Assembly (NCBI RefSeq): GCF_015694735.1
Contig: NZ_JADQDP010000001.1
Span: 248,001-312,000 of the forward strand
Length of the DNA: 64,000 nt
Origin: Hymenobacter properus
GTDB lineage: Bacteria > Bacteroidota > Bacteroidia > Cytophagales > Hymenobacteraceae
Direction of reading: 5' to 3'
Shown: positions 49,557-59,790 of the stretch, piece after piece
Layout: each line of letters begins with the position of its first letter
Position numbering within the stretch: the stretch's first letter is position 1
The notes under the pieces: model-generated
Database searches by the model: none
What the model was told of the DNA's origin: nothing
What the model saw: only the letters and a program-made list of their open reading frames with translations
Position numbers and translations under genes: made by a program

Positions 49557-51827
49557 TTATTGCGCTGCCTGAAAGCGGCGCAACCGCAGCGAATTGGTGA
49601 GCACCGACACAGAACTTAGCGCCATGGCCCCCGCCGCCAGCATGGGCGACAGCAGCACCCCAAACACCGGATACAGCACCCCGGCCGCAATGGGAATGCC
49701 CAGCGTATTATAGATAAAGGCAAAAAACAGGTTCTGACGAATGACCCGGATGGTTTGGCGCGACAGCTCGATGGCCGTGACCACGCTCTGCAAATCGGAG
49801 CGCATGAGGGTGATGCCGGCGGCTTCCAGTGCCACGTCGGTGCCGGCGGCCATGGCCAGGCCGATGTCGGCCTGAGCCAGCGCCGGCGCATCGTTGATGC
49901 CGTCGCCCACCATGGCCACCGTTCGCCCTTCGGCCTGCAGGGCACGCACCTGAGCGGCTTTATCGGCCGGCAGCACTTCGGCAAAGAATCGCGTGATGCC
50001 AACTTCGGCGGCTACCTGAGTCGCGGTAGCCGCGTTGTCGCCGGTCATCATCACTACTTCCAGTCCCAAGGCCTGGAGTTTGCTGATTGCCGCGGCCGAG
50101 GTGGGCCGCACGGTATCGGCCACGCCGATAAGGGCCATGGCCCGGCCGGCTACCGCCACGTAAAGCACCGTTTTGGCTTGCTTAAGTAAGATGTCGGCCT
50201 GGCCACTGATTTCCGGCGAAATGCTGATGCCTGCCTCCGTCAGCAACCGGGCATTGCCGATGCGCACGGGCACCCCGGCCACGGAGGCTGCGACGCCCCG
50301 GCCTTCGAGGGCTTGGAAATCGGTAGCGACCAGCGGCTCGGCCCGTTGCGCTTCGGCGTAGCGCACCACGGCCGCCGCCAGCGGGTGCTCCGACAGCCGC
50401 TCGACGGCCGCCACCTGCGAAAGCAGCACCGGCACCGACTGGCCGGCCACAGCCCAAAAATCGGTCACAGCCGGCTCGCCCTGGGTGATGGTGCCGGTTT
50501 TGTCGAGTAGCACGGTGTTCACCTGGTGGGCTTTTTCCAAAGCCTCGGCGTTGCGGATGAGCACGCCGTACTCGGCGCCCTTGCCCGTGCCCACCATGAT
50601 GGCCGTGGGCGTGGCCAGCCCCAAGGCGCAGGGACAGGCAATAATGAGCACGGCCACGAAATTGACCAATGCCAGCGGCAGCCGGTGCTCGGCCGGGGCC
50701 AATATGAACCACACCGCGAACGTGAGCAGCGCAATGGCCACCACCGTGGGCACAAACACGGCGCTCACCTTATCGGCCAGGCGCTGAATGGGCGCGCGAC
50801 TGCCCTGCGCGTCTTCAACCAGTTTCACAATCTGGGCCAGCAGGGTATCGGCCCCAATCTTCGTGACCCGAAAGCGGAAAGAGCCGGTCTTGTTGAGCGT
50901 GGCGCCAAACACGGCATCGCCGGTTTTTTTGGTTACGGGCAGGCTTTCGCCGGTCAGCATGGCTTCGTCAAGGGCAGAGTTGCCCTCGGTGATGACGCCG
51001 TCGGTAGCCACTTTTTCGCCGGGGCGCACCAACACGATGTCGCCCACCTGCACGCGCTCGATGGGCACGTCCACTTCCTCCCCGCTTGGGCGCACGAGGC
51101 GGGCCGTGCGGGCCTGCAGGCCCAGCAGGGCACGCATGGCGGCCGAGGTCTGGGTTTTGGCGCGCAGCTCCAGCACCTTGCCCAGCAAAATGAGGGCAAT
51201 GATTGTGGCAGTGGTGTCGTAATAAACTTCCGGCATCAGCCCGCGCCGGGTGAAAAAGCCTGGCGCCAGCGTGGCAGCCACACTATATATAAAGGCTGCG
51301 CCAGTGCCCAGGGCAATCAGCGTGTCCATGTTGGCCGTGCGGTGGCGCAGGTTTTTCCAGGCGGAGCTATAAAAGGAGGCGCCGCTGAAAAGCAGCACTG
51401 GCAGCGTGAGCAGGAGCAGGGCCACATTCAGCCATCGCATGTTCAAATGCTGCAGGGCGGCGGGCCACAGCATGAGCATGCTTAGGGGCATAATGAGGGC
51501 AGCTAGGCCGGCCGCCACCCAAAAGCGCCGTTTCAGCTGGGCGTAAGCAGCGGCTTTTTGCTGGTCGGTTTCGGCCTGACGCGCGGCAGCGTCGGCGGCC
51601 GGGGCCCGCTCCACCACGCCGTAGCCCGCGTTTTCAACCGCGGCCTTGAGCGTGGCCGGCGTAGCCACCTCGGGCAAATACTGTACGGTGGCTTTTTCGG
51701 TGGCGTAGTTCACCACGGCGCTTTGCACGCCGGGGGTGCGCGCCAACGACTTCTCAACGGCCGCTGCGCAGGCGGCGCAGCTCATGCCTTCAATTTCGAG
51801 GGTGGTATTGGTGGGGGAGGGTGACAT
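49557..51827 (-). CDS. copA: Copper-translocating P1B-type ATPase
   Basis: This 756-residue pump exports copper(I). It has an N-terminal HMA domain with the metal site C17-A-A-C20 ([20 protein letters not shown]), eight membrane helices, the intramembrane CPC motif ([20 protein letters not shown]), the phosphorylation site D442 in DKTGTIT, the Ser-Glu-His-Pro motif ([12 protein letters not shown]), and the hinge [19 protein letters not shown] 51827 was chosen at the HMA domain; the open frame to 52664 on this strand is the antisense of the ABC gene. No CopZ or CopY gene is adjacent. A TACTTTG near 51873 (minus) is one base short of the -7 consensus. Confidence 0.95.
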   Translation of the reverse strand: MSPSPTNTTLEIEGMSCAACAAAVEKSLARTPGVQSAVVNYATEKATVQYLPEVATPATLKAAVENAGYGVVERAPAADAAARQAETDQQKAAAYAQLKRRFWVAAGLAALIMPLSMLMLWPAALQHLNMRWLNVALLLLTLPVLLFSGASFYSSAWKNLRHRTANMDTLIALGTGAAFIYSVAATLAPGFFTRRGLMPEVYYDTTATIIALILLGKVLELRAKTQTSAAMRALLGLQARTARLVRPSGEEVDVPIERVQVGDIVLVRPGEKVATDGVITEGNSALDEAMLTGESLPVTKKTGDAVFGATLNKTGSFRFRVTKIGADTLLAQIVKLVEDAQGSRAPIQRLADKVSAVFVPTVVAIALLTFAVWFILAPAEHRLPLALVNFVAVLIIACPCALGLATPTAIMVGTGKGAEYGVLIRNAEALEKAHQVNTVLLDKTGTITQGEPAVTDFWAVAGQSVPVLLSQVAAVERLSEHPLAAAVVRYAEAQRAEPLVATDFQALEGRGVAASVAGVPVRIGNARLLTEAGISISPEISGQADILLKQAKTVLYVAVAGRAMALIGVADTVRPTSAAAISKLQALGLEVVMMTGDNAATATQVAAEVGITRFFAEVLPADKAAQVRALQAEGRTVAMVGDGINDAPALAQADIGLAMAAGTDVALEAAGITLMRSDLQSVVTAIELSRQTIRVIRQNLFFAFIYNTLGIPIAAGVLYPVFGVLLSPMLAAGAMALSSVSVLTNSLRLRRFQAAQ

Positions 51828-52040
51828 GGCAAAAGGTGCGAACAGGCAAGCAGAATTTCGTAACAAAGTAACCGGCTCCTTGCGCGGCCTGTGGTACGAA
51901 ATCAGGCCTAAAACATGCGGAATTTTACTTTCGTCCCCGTTTGCTCGGGCGGTCCGGCGTAGCTTGCGGCGGCTTTCGGGGGCGCTGTTCTTTTTTGCCT
52001 CCGGCTGCCGTTTCATTTGTTTTCGATTGAATTGACTGGC

Positions 52041-53018
<978 letters not shown>

Positions 53019-53041
53019 TTGGGCAGAACGCTGGAAGCAAA

Positions 53042-53078
53042 AAAGCGCTGCCGAGGTAAATCGACAGCGCTTTCAAAA
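53042..53078. terminator. Terminator between convergent ABC and CoA-binding genes
   Basis: AAAGCGCTG (53042-53050) pairs with CAGCGCTTT (53065-53073) around a 14-base loop, followed on the minus side by a T-rich tract. Confidence 0.75.
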
Positions 53079-53093
53079 ACCTATTCGTCTTAA

Positions 53094-53453
53094 TTAATAC
53101 TGGCCGATGGACAGCAGCACCAGCGTGCAGGCTTCTTCGGTTCGGATGCCGCGCTGCTGGGCCAGGCGCTCCAACTCAGGGTTTTCGGTGCCGGGGTTGA
53201 ACAGAATGCGCTTGGGCTTAAGGTCGAGGATGTAATCGTACCAGGCCGGTTGGTTTTGCGGACCCACGTACAGCGTCACCGTGTCGATGTCTTTCTCCTG
53301 GGGCCGGTCGATATGGATGTCCATGCCCGCCACCACGCCCTTGCGGATGCCGACGGGCACCACCTCGTGGCCGTGGTTTTTGAGCATGTGCGCTGCCCGA
53401 AAGGAGTAGCGGGCCGGATTGTCGGAAGCACCGAGAACTAAGGTCTTTTTCAT
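53094..53453 (-). CDS. CoA-binding domain protein (YccU-like)
   Basis: The 119-residue product is a single Rossmann-like CoA-binding domain: KKTLVLGASDNPARYSFRAA at the N-terminus (glycine-rich loop), GHEVVPVGIRKGVVAGMDIH and ILFNPGTENPELERLAQQRG. Members of this family bind CoA or a nucleotide; the biological role is not established. It is preceded by ATG 53453 with an AGGA-rich stretch (TCCTCCC on plus at 53455-53461), an unusually good Shine-Dalgarno site for this phylum. Confidence 0.88.
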   Translation of the reverse strand: MKKTLVLGASDNPARYSFRAAHMLKNHGHEVVPVGIRKGVVAGMDIHIDRPQEKDIDTVTLYVGPQNQPAWYDYILDLKPKRILFNPGTENPELERLAQQRGIRTEEACTLVLLSIGQY

Positions 53454-53538
53454 GGGAGGAAATGTCAGGTGAGAATGCAGCTGGCCGAGCGGCTCGGAAT
53501 TGATTACCGGGCCGCCGCTCGGAATGCCGTTTCTCCTT

Positions 53539-55107
53539 CTACGACAAAACCGCTAAAACCGCTTCGGCGCACCGCTCACCGTCCATGGCCGCCGACACGA
53601 TGCCGCCGGCATAGCCCGCGCCCTCGCCGCAGGGAAACAAACCCGCCACGACCGGATGCTGCAAAGTTTCTTTGTCGCGCGGGATACGCACCGGGGCCGA
53701 CGTCCGGCTTTCCACGCCCACAATCTGGGCCGCGTTGGTGGCGTAGCCCGGAATTTTGCGGCCAAAATCGCGGAAGCCCTGGCGAAGCCGCTCGGCCAGC
53801 ACCGGCCCCAGCACCTCGTCCATGCGCACCGACACCAGGCCCGGCTGGTACGACGTTTCCAGCAGTTGGCCCGAGATTTTGTTCTTCAGAAAGTCGCCTA
53901 GTAGCTGGGCCGGGGCCTGCTGGGTGCCGCCAGCGGCCAGGCAGGCCCGCTGTTCCAGGGCTTGCTGAAAGCGCAGGCCGGCCAGGGCGCCGTGCTGGCG
54001 CAGGTCCAAATCTTCGAGCTCCACCGCGGCCACAATACCGGAATTGGCAAAGCGGGAGTCGCGGCGGCTTGGGCTCATGCCATTCACCACCACTTCGCCG
54101 GGCGCCGTGGCCGCCGGCACAATAAACCCGCCCGGGCACATGCAAAACGAAAACACGCCCCGCTGTCGGCCCTGCACTTCGGTCTGGTGCACCAGGGAGT
54201 ATGATGCCGCCGGCAGTAGGCCGCGCTCGGTGCGCCGGTACTGCGCCTGGTCAATCAGCGCTTGCGGGTGCTCCACGCGCACGCCCATGGCAAAGGGCTT
54301 GGCCTCGATGAGCACGCCGCGGCGGTCGAGCAGTTCGTAAATGTCGCGGGCCGAGTGGCCGGTGGCCAGAATGGTGGCCTCGGCCTCCACCACGTCGCCC
54401 GCAGCCGTAACCACCCCGCGCAGTCGGTTTTGCTCCAGCACCAGGTCCGTCACTCGGGTGTCGAACCGGACCTCACCACCGGCCTCGATGATAGCCTCGC
54501 GCAGAGCTTGCACCACGGCGGGGAGTTTGTTGGTACCGATGTGGGGGTGGGCGTCCACGAGAATGTCGGGCGTGGCGCCATGCTGCACCAGCCGCCGTAG
54601 CACACGGCCCACATCGCCGCGCTTCGTGGCACGCGTGTACAGCTTGCCATCGGAGTAAGTGCCCGCGCCGCCTTCCCCGAAGCAGTAGTTGGAATCGGGG
54701 TTTACAGTTTGCTCTTTGTTGATGGCCGCCAGGTCGCGACGGCGGGCACGCACGTCGAGGCCACGCTCCAGTACAATGGGCTTGAGGCCAAGCTCAATGC
54801 AGCGAAGGGCAGCAAAAAGACCAGCCGGACCGGCGCCGATTATCAAAACTCGACGAGTTACATGTTTAACATTTGGATAAGTAAACCAAGGGCCAAACAA
54901 GTCGTTAGGTGATTCATTTGTGTATACAGTCGCGCGTAGTCTGACCAAGGGTTGACGTCCGCGGGCATCTATTGAGCGACGCTGTATATGCACATAATCT
55001 GCTTCGCCGGGCTGAATTCCTGCTTGGCGTAAAATTGCCTCATAACGTTCAAATTCATCAAATGCCAGCTCAGGCGCTAACAAAATCTCAACTTCTTTTT
55101 TATCCAT
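53539..55107 (-). CDS. FAD-dependent dehydrogenase (COG2509-like)
   Basis: The 522-residue product has an N-terminal 80-90 residue domain (EVEILLAPELAFDEFERYEA), then the FAD-binding Rossmann motif RRVLIIGAGPAGLFAALRCI (G91-x-G-x-x-G96), EGGAGTYSDGKLYTR, VDAHPHIGTNKLPAVVQALR, ILATGHSARDIYELL and a C-terminal NVSRRT-like segment GEGAGYAGGIVSAAMDG. It belongs to the uncharacterised FAD dehydrogenases of COG2509; the substrate is unknown. The first 87 codons are noticeably AT-richer than the rest, with the shift just before the FAD motif. A TACCTTTG box lies 58 bases upstream. Confidence 0.88.
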   Translation of the reverse strand: MDKKEVEILLAPELAFDEFERYEAILRQAGIQPGEADYVHIQRRSIDARGRQPLVRLRATVYTNESPNDLFGPWFTYPNVKHVTRRVLIIGAGPAGLFAALRCIELGLKPIVLERGLDVRARRRDLAAINKEQTVNPDSNYCFGEGGAGTYSDGKLYTRATKRGDVGRVLRRLVQHGATPDILVDAHPHIGTNKLPAVVQALREAIIEAGGEVRFDTRVTDLVLEQNRLRGVVTAAGDVVEAEATILATGHSARDIYELLDRRGVLIEAKPFAMGVRVEHPQALIDQAQYRRTERGLLPAASYSLVHQTEVQGRQRGVFSFCMCPGGFIVPAATAPGEVVVNGMSPSRRDSRFANSGIVAAVELEDLDLRQHGALAGLRFQQALEQRACLAAGGTQQAPAQLLGDFLKNKISGQLLETSYQPGLVSVRMDEVLGPVLAERLRQGFRDFGRKIPGYATNAAQIVGVESRTSAPVRIPRDKETLQHPVVAGLFPCGEGAGYAGGIVSAAMDGERCAEAVLAVLS

Positions 55108-55164
55108 TTGTGTAATATGAAAGGTTTCTATCCTTCAGTAGTCTCAGGTTTTAAATTAATCTAA

Positions 55165-55172
55165 CAAAGGTA
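55165..55172 (-). promoter_or_regulatory. -7 promoter element (TACCTTTG) for the FAD dehydrogenase gene
   Basis: This exact TAnnTTTG match on the minus strand lies 58 bases upstream of the start at 55107, in an AT-rich intergenic stretch. Confidence 0.6.
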
Positions 55173-55308
55173 GGAGGATGAGAAATCCGAATGCCACACG
55201 GCCAGCCAACTGCCAGCAAACACGAGAGGTTTCTTCCTTTCATTAGCACACATTAATCACTCCCACCGAAAGCACTGCGCAGGTCCACTCCGTTTCTTTA
55301 TTTGCGAC

Positions 55309-56628
55309 ATGACAACTTCTGTAGTGCCTAGCTCACGCCTCCGTTCCATTGTGAGCGGGTCCATTGGCAACCTCGTTGAATGGTACGACTGGTATGCCTA
55401 CTCGGGGTTCGCACTTTATTTCGCGCCAGTCTTTTTCCCCAGCGGCGACGACACGGCCAAGCTCCTTAACACCGCCGCCATCTTTGCAGTTGGGTTTTTG
55501 ATGCGCCCATTGGGTGCCTGGCTTTTGGGGGCCTATGCCGACCGGCACGGCCGCCGCGCCGCACTATTGCTATCGGTGCGCCTCATGGCCAGTGGCTCGC
55601 TGCTCATTGCCGTGGCGCCGGGCTACGCCACCATTGGCGTGGCGGCGCCTGCCCTTTTGCTGCTGGCCCGGCTGGTGCAAGGGCTCAGTGTGGGCGGCGA
55701 GTACGGCACCTCGGCCACCTATCTGAGCGAGATGGCCGGGGCCCGGCACCGCGGCTTTTGGTCCAGTTTCCAATATCTCACGCTCATGGGCGGGCAGTTG
55801 CTAGCACTGGTGCTGCTGCTGGCCCTGCAGCAACTCCTCACCCCGGCGCAACTAGGTGCGTGGGGCTGGCGCATTCCTTTCATCATGGGTGCCCTGGCCG
55901 CTCTCGGGGCGCTATACTTACGCACCCACATGGGCGAAACCGCCGCGTTTGCCCAGCACATGCAAAAGGAGGGCGTTGCCGCTGCTCAAGCTACAGCTTC
56001 GAGCAGCAGCCCCAGTCAAATCAATGTTTTGCTTCAATACCCGAAGGCAGTGCTGACGGTGGTGGGGCTGACGCTGGGCGGCACGCTGGCTTTCTACACC
56101 TTCACCACCTACGCGCAGAAATTTCTGGTCAATACCTCCGGTTTTACCAAGGAAGCAGCCACCGTCATTTCCTTTGGGGTAATGACGGTGGCGCTGTTTT
56201 TTCAGCCCTTGTTGGGCGCTGTTTCCGATAAAATTGGTCGGCGGCCGGTGCTGCTGATGTTCGGCATCGGGGCCACATTGGGCACGGTGCCGGTGCTGCG
56301 CGCCTTGGCCCACACGCACAACGCCTGGCTGGCGGCGGGCCTGCTGGTGGCTGCGCTGTTTGTGGTGAGCGGCTACACCTCCATTAATGCTGTGGTGAAG
56401 GCCGAGCTGTTTCCCACCGAAATTCGGGCCCTGGGGGTGGGCCTGCCCTTCGCCCTCACGGTGGCCATTTTCGGCGGCACCGCCGAATACGTGGCACTAT
56501 ATGCCAAGGAGCAGGGCGTGGAAGAATGGTTCTATTGGTACGTGACGGCCTGTGCCTTTATTTCCCTGCTGGTGTATTGGCGCATGAGCGAAACCAAGGC
56601 TGAGAAAGGACACTTAAATCACGAATAA
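55309..56628 (+). CDS. MFS transporter, metabolite:proton symporter type (KgtP/ProP-like)
   Basis: The 439-residue product has 12 membrane helices and the MHS-subfamily signatures: GSIGNLVEWYDWYAYSGFAL, RPLGAWLLGAYADRHGRRAA (MFS motif A between helices 2 and 3), GLSVGGEYGTSATYLSEMAG and the second-half repeat LGAVSDKIGRRPVLLMFGIG. Members import dicarboxylates, citrate, proline or betaine with protons. The pattern is nearest to alpha-ketoglutarate permease as I recall it, but substrate cannot be assigned. A TTTATTTG at about 55296 is one base off the -7 consensus. Confidence 0.9.
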   Translation: MTTSVVPSSRLRSIVSGSIGNLVEWYDWYAYSGFALYFAPVFFPSGDDTAKLLNTAAIFAVGFLMRPLGAWLLGAYADRHGRRAALLLSVRLMASGSLLIAVAPGYATIGVAAPALLLLARLVQGLSVGGEYGTSATYLSEMAGARHRGFWSSFQYLTLMGGQLLALVLLLALQQLLTPAQLGAWGWRIPFIMGALAALGALYLRTHMGETAAFAQHMQKEGVAAAQATASSSSPSQINVLLQYPKAVLTVVGLTLGGTLAFYTFTTYAQKFLVNTSGFTKEAATVISFGVMTVALFFQPLLGAVSDKIGRRPVLLMFGIGATLGTVPVLRALAHTHNAWLAAGLLVAALFVVSGYTSINAVVKAELFPTEIRALGVGLPFALTVAIFGGTAEYVALYAKEQGVEEWFYWYVTACAFISLLVYWRMSETKAEKGHLNHE

Positions 56629-56643
56629 CCGCTACGGCCAGCC

Positions 56644-56940
56644 TTATGCCATGGGCGTTTCCGGCGTTGTCGTAGTCGACGCGTCGGCCCGACCATTAGC
56701 GAAGCCGTTGGCCAGCTTGCCCAGGTCGACGTGCGACTTGGCGGTATTGGCGTACACTTCGGTGAGCATAGCGGTGAGGGCCTGGGCCACCTCGGGCCCG
56801 CTGCGGGCTATGGCCCCCGAAATCACGCCGTAATAAAAAGTGGCCAGGGTGTCGCCGTCCCACATTTGCCGCATGTTGTCGTGCAGCTTCCGGGCTTGGT
56901 CAAGCGAGGTGTCTATGATTTTTTGTTCTTCGTCGGTCAT
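56644..56940 (-). CDS. Small uncharacterised helical protein
   Basis: The 98-residue product starts MTDEEQKIIDTSLDQARKLH and is helical with DNMRQMWDGDTLATFYYGVI, ending in a Thr/Pro-rich tail. No known domain is evident. ATG 56940 was chosen; an extension upstream to 57057 would overlap the M23-like gene on the same strand. The gene ends 16 bases past the convergent MFS gene and starts 39 bases after the stop of the M23-like gene, so the two are probably cotranscribed. Confidence 0.62.
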   Translation of the reverse strand: MTDEEQKIIDTSLDQARKLHDNMRQMWDGDTLATFYYGVISGAIARSGPEVAQALTAMLTEVYANTAKSHVDLGKLANGFANGRADASTTTTPETPMA

Positions 56941-56978
56941 GGCAGCGGGGTTCCGTGAGAGCAGGGGGATGCCAGGCT

Positions 56979-57758
56979 TTACGGCCGTACAGGCGGCTGG
57001 TTTTCGCCGGCGAATCGAACCGGCAACTCCACCGGCGTGATTTCGCCGGGGAAACACACCACAAATACCAGGGGCTTGGGTTTGCTTCGGCTGTCAGACG
57101 TGGCCAGGCGCTGGCCATTATTCACGTATTGCCCTATCGTGACGCCCACACTGCTCGGGGCAATGTTGAAGTAGGTGGCGTAGCTGCCGTCTTCGTGGAA
57201 AACCGTAATAAAATTAGAAGAGGTTTGGGTGTTTTTGCGCGCATCTTCCCTGAAATTGACCACGATGCCATTTCGGGCCGCAAACACGGGTGTACCTGCT
57301 GGCACATCGAACGCATAGTCGTGGTGCTTGGTGGCCGTATGCTTACTGTTGGATTCGGATGTAACAGTACGCACCCTCGGTATCGTGTCGCAAGGGTAGC
57401 GGTACACGTACGTCGTGTCGGCGGGGCGGGAGTTGTAGATGCCCAGCTGGGCTGGGTAGTTGTAATGGTACGAATACAGTTCCCCCGGCGTGTAGGTGAA
57501 AGTCGTCAACAGTTGGGGCTGCTTGGCCGGAAATACCACCAGGCGCAGGGGCAGCGGGTCGGTGCTGCGCATGTTCACCAGCTTGGCCGAGAGGCGTATG
57601 GTATAAGGCACAAAGGCGTGGTTTTCCGCATACAGGAAAACCACGCCTTGTTGGTTGTCTACATGATATACGCTGGCTAGCTGTGCTTGCCCGTGCGCTG
57701 AACGGTGGCTGCCCAGCCCCAAGGCCAATGCTACTGTTATCCAGCCCTTGCTGCGCAT
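56979..57758 (-). CDS. M23-like (LytM fold) exported protein, apparently degenerate
   Basis: The 259-residue product has a signal peptide (WITVALALGLGSHRSAHGQA), a beta-rich N-terminal half and a C-terminal M23 fold: HHDYAFDVPAGTPVFAARNG at residues 145-164, with the first zinc His and D151, then VFHEDGSYATYFNIAPSS. In active M23 peptidases a His stands in the Y.HL position and an HLH triplet near the end. Here these are FNI and PLVFVVCFP (residues 229-237), so the second set of zinc ligands is missing. It could regulate an amidase, as degenerate LytM factors do. ATG 57758 starts the signal peptide. Confidence 0.75.
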   Translation of the reverse strand: MRSKGWITVALALGLGSHRSAHGQAQLASVYHVDNQQGVVFLYAENHAFVPYTIRLSAKLVNMRSTDPLPLRLVVFPAKQPQLLTTFTYTPGELYSYHYNYPAQLGIYNSRPADTTYVYRYPCDTIPRVRTVTSESNSKHTATKHHDYAFDVPAGTPVFAARNGIVVNFREDARKNTQTSSNFITVFHEDGSYATYFNIAPSSVGVTIGQYVNNGQRLATSDSRSKPKPLVFVVCFPGEITPVELPVRFAGENQPPVRP

Positions 57759-57787
57759 AAATGCAAGCCGACGACAGATTGGAAAAG

Positions 57788-58783
57788 CTAAGCTGCCCTC
57801 ACGCCTTCTTCCAGCACGCTTTCTACCCAGCCTTTGCCCCAGTCTTCGAGCTCTTGGGCACTCCAGAGCTGGGGGTAGAAAATGCGGCGCTGAAACTTGG
57901 GCGGCAGGTAGCTGCGCCAGTTCGTACCGCCGGTGGCGGCCACGTCCACGGGGTTGCGCTGCAGGTAGCGAACCGCCGATTTGAAGTGCATCAGCGGCCA
58001 GTTCACGTTCACGCTCACGTCGAGCTGGCGCAGGGCGCGCAGCAGGCGGGGGTGGTGGCGGTCGGCCTCGGGCAGACGCTGCACCACGGCCCACACGTTG
58101 CGGTCGTGGAAGGCGGCGGCGTGGCGCACGAGGTCGGCAGTGTACTTGCGCTCGAACTCGATGAGGGTGAGGGCTTTGGCGCCACTGGCTTCGATGGTAG
58201 CACCGGCTTTCCAGTAGATGCAGCCCAGCAGCTGGTCAAAATCGTGGGCCGAGGCTTCGCCCAGGGTCTGGCGCTTCACCTGGTCGGTGAGGTTTTCGAG
58301 CGCGGTGCTGGCAATTTCAATCATGCGGTATTGCACGCTCTGAAAGCCCGACGCCGGCATGAGCGACATGCGGAAGTCGAGAAACTGCTGCTTGTCCATG
58401 CCGTCGACCATCACATCGAACGAGTCGATGAGGTTTTCGAAGTAGCGGTTGATGCGGCCCAGGCGCAGTACAATTTCGCCCAGCGTCGGCGTTTTCAGGT
58501 CGCCGATTTGCTCGTACTCGCAGAGGCAGAGCTTGAAATACAGCTCCGAAATCTGGTGGTACATGATGAAAATCCGCTCGTCGGGCAAGTTGGTGAGCGG
58601 ACGTTGAAGGGAGAGTAAAGTGTCTAACTCGATATAATCCCAGTAGTTAATGTACTTGGCGTGGTAGAGACCTTCAAGGTAAGCGGCCAGGTCCTGGCCA
58701 TCGGGAACGTATTTTTCCTGGAGCCGGCGCAACTGCGCCAACACAGCTGGCGAAAATTCGTCCGGGGTGGGTGGGGCGGACAT
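57788..58783 (-). CDS. kynA: Tryptophan 2,3-dioxygenase
   Basis: This heme enzyme opens the indole ring of tryptophan to N-formylkynurenine. The 331-residue product has FIMYHQISELYFKLCLCEYE (heme-pocket region), RYFENLIDSFDVMVDGMDKQ, DFRMSLMPASGFQSVQYRMI, HFKSAVRYLQRN and TGGTNWRSYLPPKFQRRIFY. These all match the TDO family, in the shorter subtype found in Bacteroidota. ATG 58783 was chosen at MSAPPTPDEF. The remaining kynurenine-pathway genes are not nearby. A GATATTTG sequence at 58831-58838 (minus) is a near match to the -7 box. Confidence 0.92.
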   Translation of the reverse strand: MSAPPTPDEFSPAVLAQLRRLQEKYVPDGQDLAAYLEGLYHAKYINYWDYIELDTLLSLQRPLTNLPDERIFIMYHQISELYFKLCLCEYEQIGDLKTPTLGEIVLRLGRINRYFENLIDSFDVMVDGMDKQQFLDFRMSLMPASGFQSVQYRMIEIASTALENLTDQVKRQTLGEASAHDFDQLLGCIYWKAGATIEASGAKALTLIEFERKYTADLVRHAAAFHDRNVWAVVQRLPEADRHHPRLLRALRQLDVSVNVNWPLMHFKSAVRYLQRNPVDVAATGGTNWRSYLPPKFQRRIFYPQLWSAQELEDWGKGWVESVLEEGVRAA

Positions 58784-59025
58784 AGTAGTAAGAGGGGTGA
58801 GGTGGGAAAAGCCGTGGGTGGCGGCGGCGACAAATATCGTCAAAATACTGAGGTTCCAATACGCACGTTTGCGCGGCGTGCCGAACATTTTGCAACTGTG
58901 GCGTTTCCGTCGCGTCTCTGCCCCTTGCAATACCAGAACCGTAGCGACTCGCCGCGTCCTGACCCATTCATATTCAGCCTTCGTCCGCTACTTTTAACCC
59001 CGCAACCACTGACGGGAATTCGCGC

Positions 59026-59706
59026 ATGGCCGAAAAATCCAGCATTTTTGATATGATTGGTCCCGTGATGATTGGGCCGAGCTCCTCGCACACGGCCGGC
59101 GTGGTGCGCATTGCCCGTGCGGCCATCCGCATTCTGGGCGCTGTGCCCACCGAGGCGGTCATCACTTTCTACAACTCCTTTGCGCGTACCTACGAGGGCC
59201 ACGGCTCCGACCGCGCCATTGTGGCCGGCCTGCTGGGCTACGCCCCCGACGACACCCGCATTCGCACCGCCTTCGACTACGCGGCTGAAGCTGGCTTGCA
59301 GTATACTTTTCAAGGCGTGGGCAATGCCTCCACCATGCACCCCAACACCATTAAGCTGAATTTGCTGGATGGGGCCACCGGGCGGCGGGTGGAAGTGGTG
59401 GGCCAGAGCCGGGGCGGGGGCGTTATCCGCATTGTGGAGGTGGACGGGTTTCCGGCCGATTTTTCGGGCGCGCTGCACACCCTCATCATCGACGCTGACG
59501 ACGTGCCGGGCTCCATTGCCTTTATCGCCTCGGTCATTGCCCACGACCAGTGCAACATCGCCACCATGTTTGTGAGCCGCAAGGGTCGCAACGACGCGGC
59601 CCGGCAGTTCATCGAAATGGACAGCCCCATCAAGGACATTTCGCTGGCCTACCTGCGCCAGCTAAGCTGGGTGCAGCACATCACCTACATTCCCACGCTG
59701 GATTAA
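59026..59706 (+). CDS. sdaAB: L-serine dehydratase, iron-sulfur type, beta subunit
   Basis: This subunit works with an alpha subunit to deaminate L-serine to pyruvate. The 226-residue product opens SIFDMIGPVMIGPSSSHTAG, the family's signature, continues with YNSFARTYEGHGSDRAIVAG and MHPNTIKLNLLD, and ends in an ACT-like domain (TLIIDADDVPGSIAFIASVI ... MDSPIKDISLAYLRQLSWVQ). The alpha subunit gene is not in the window, so it must be elsewhere. A TACTTTTA sequence near 58988 is one base off the -7 consensus. Confidence 0.93.
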   Translation: MAEKSSIFDMIGPVMIGPSSSHTAGVVRIARAAIRILGAVPTEAVITFYNSFARTYEGHGSDRAIVAGLLGYAPDDTRIRTAFDYAAEAGLQYTFQGVGNASTMHPNTIKLNLLDGATGRRVEVVGQSRGGGVIRIVEVDGFPADFSGALHTLIIDADDVPGSIAFIASVIAHDQCNIATMFVSRKGRNDAARQFIEMDSPIKDISLAYLRQLSWVQHITYIPTLD

Positions 59707-59790
59707 GCCGCTGGGTAATAAAATTTGCGAATTGCCGATTACGTCACCATTCCTGCTACTGCCACTTCCGAGACCCTACTTTTCTGCAAG

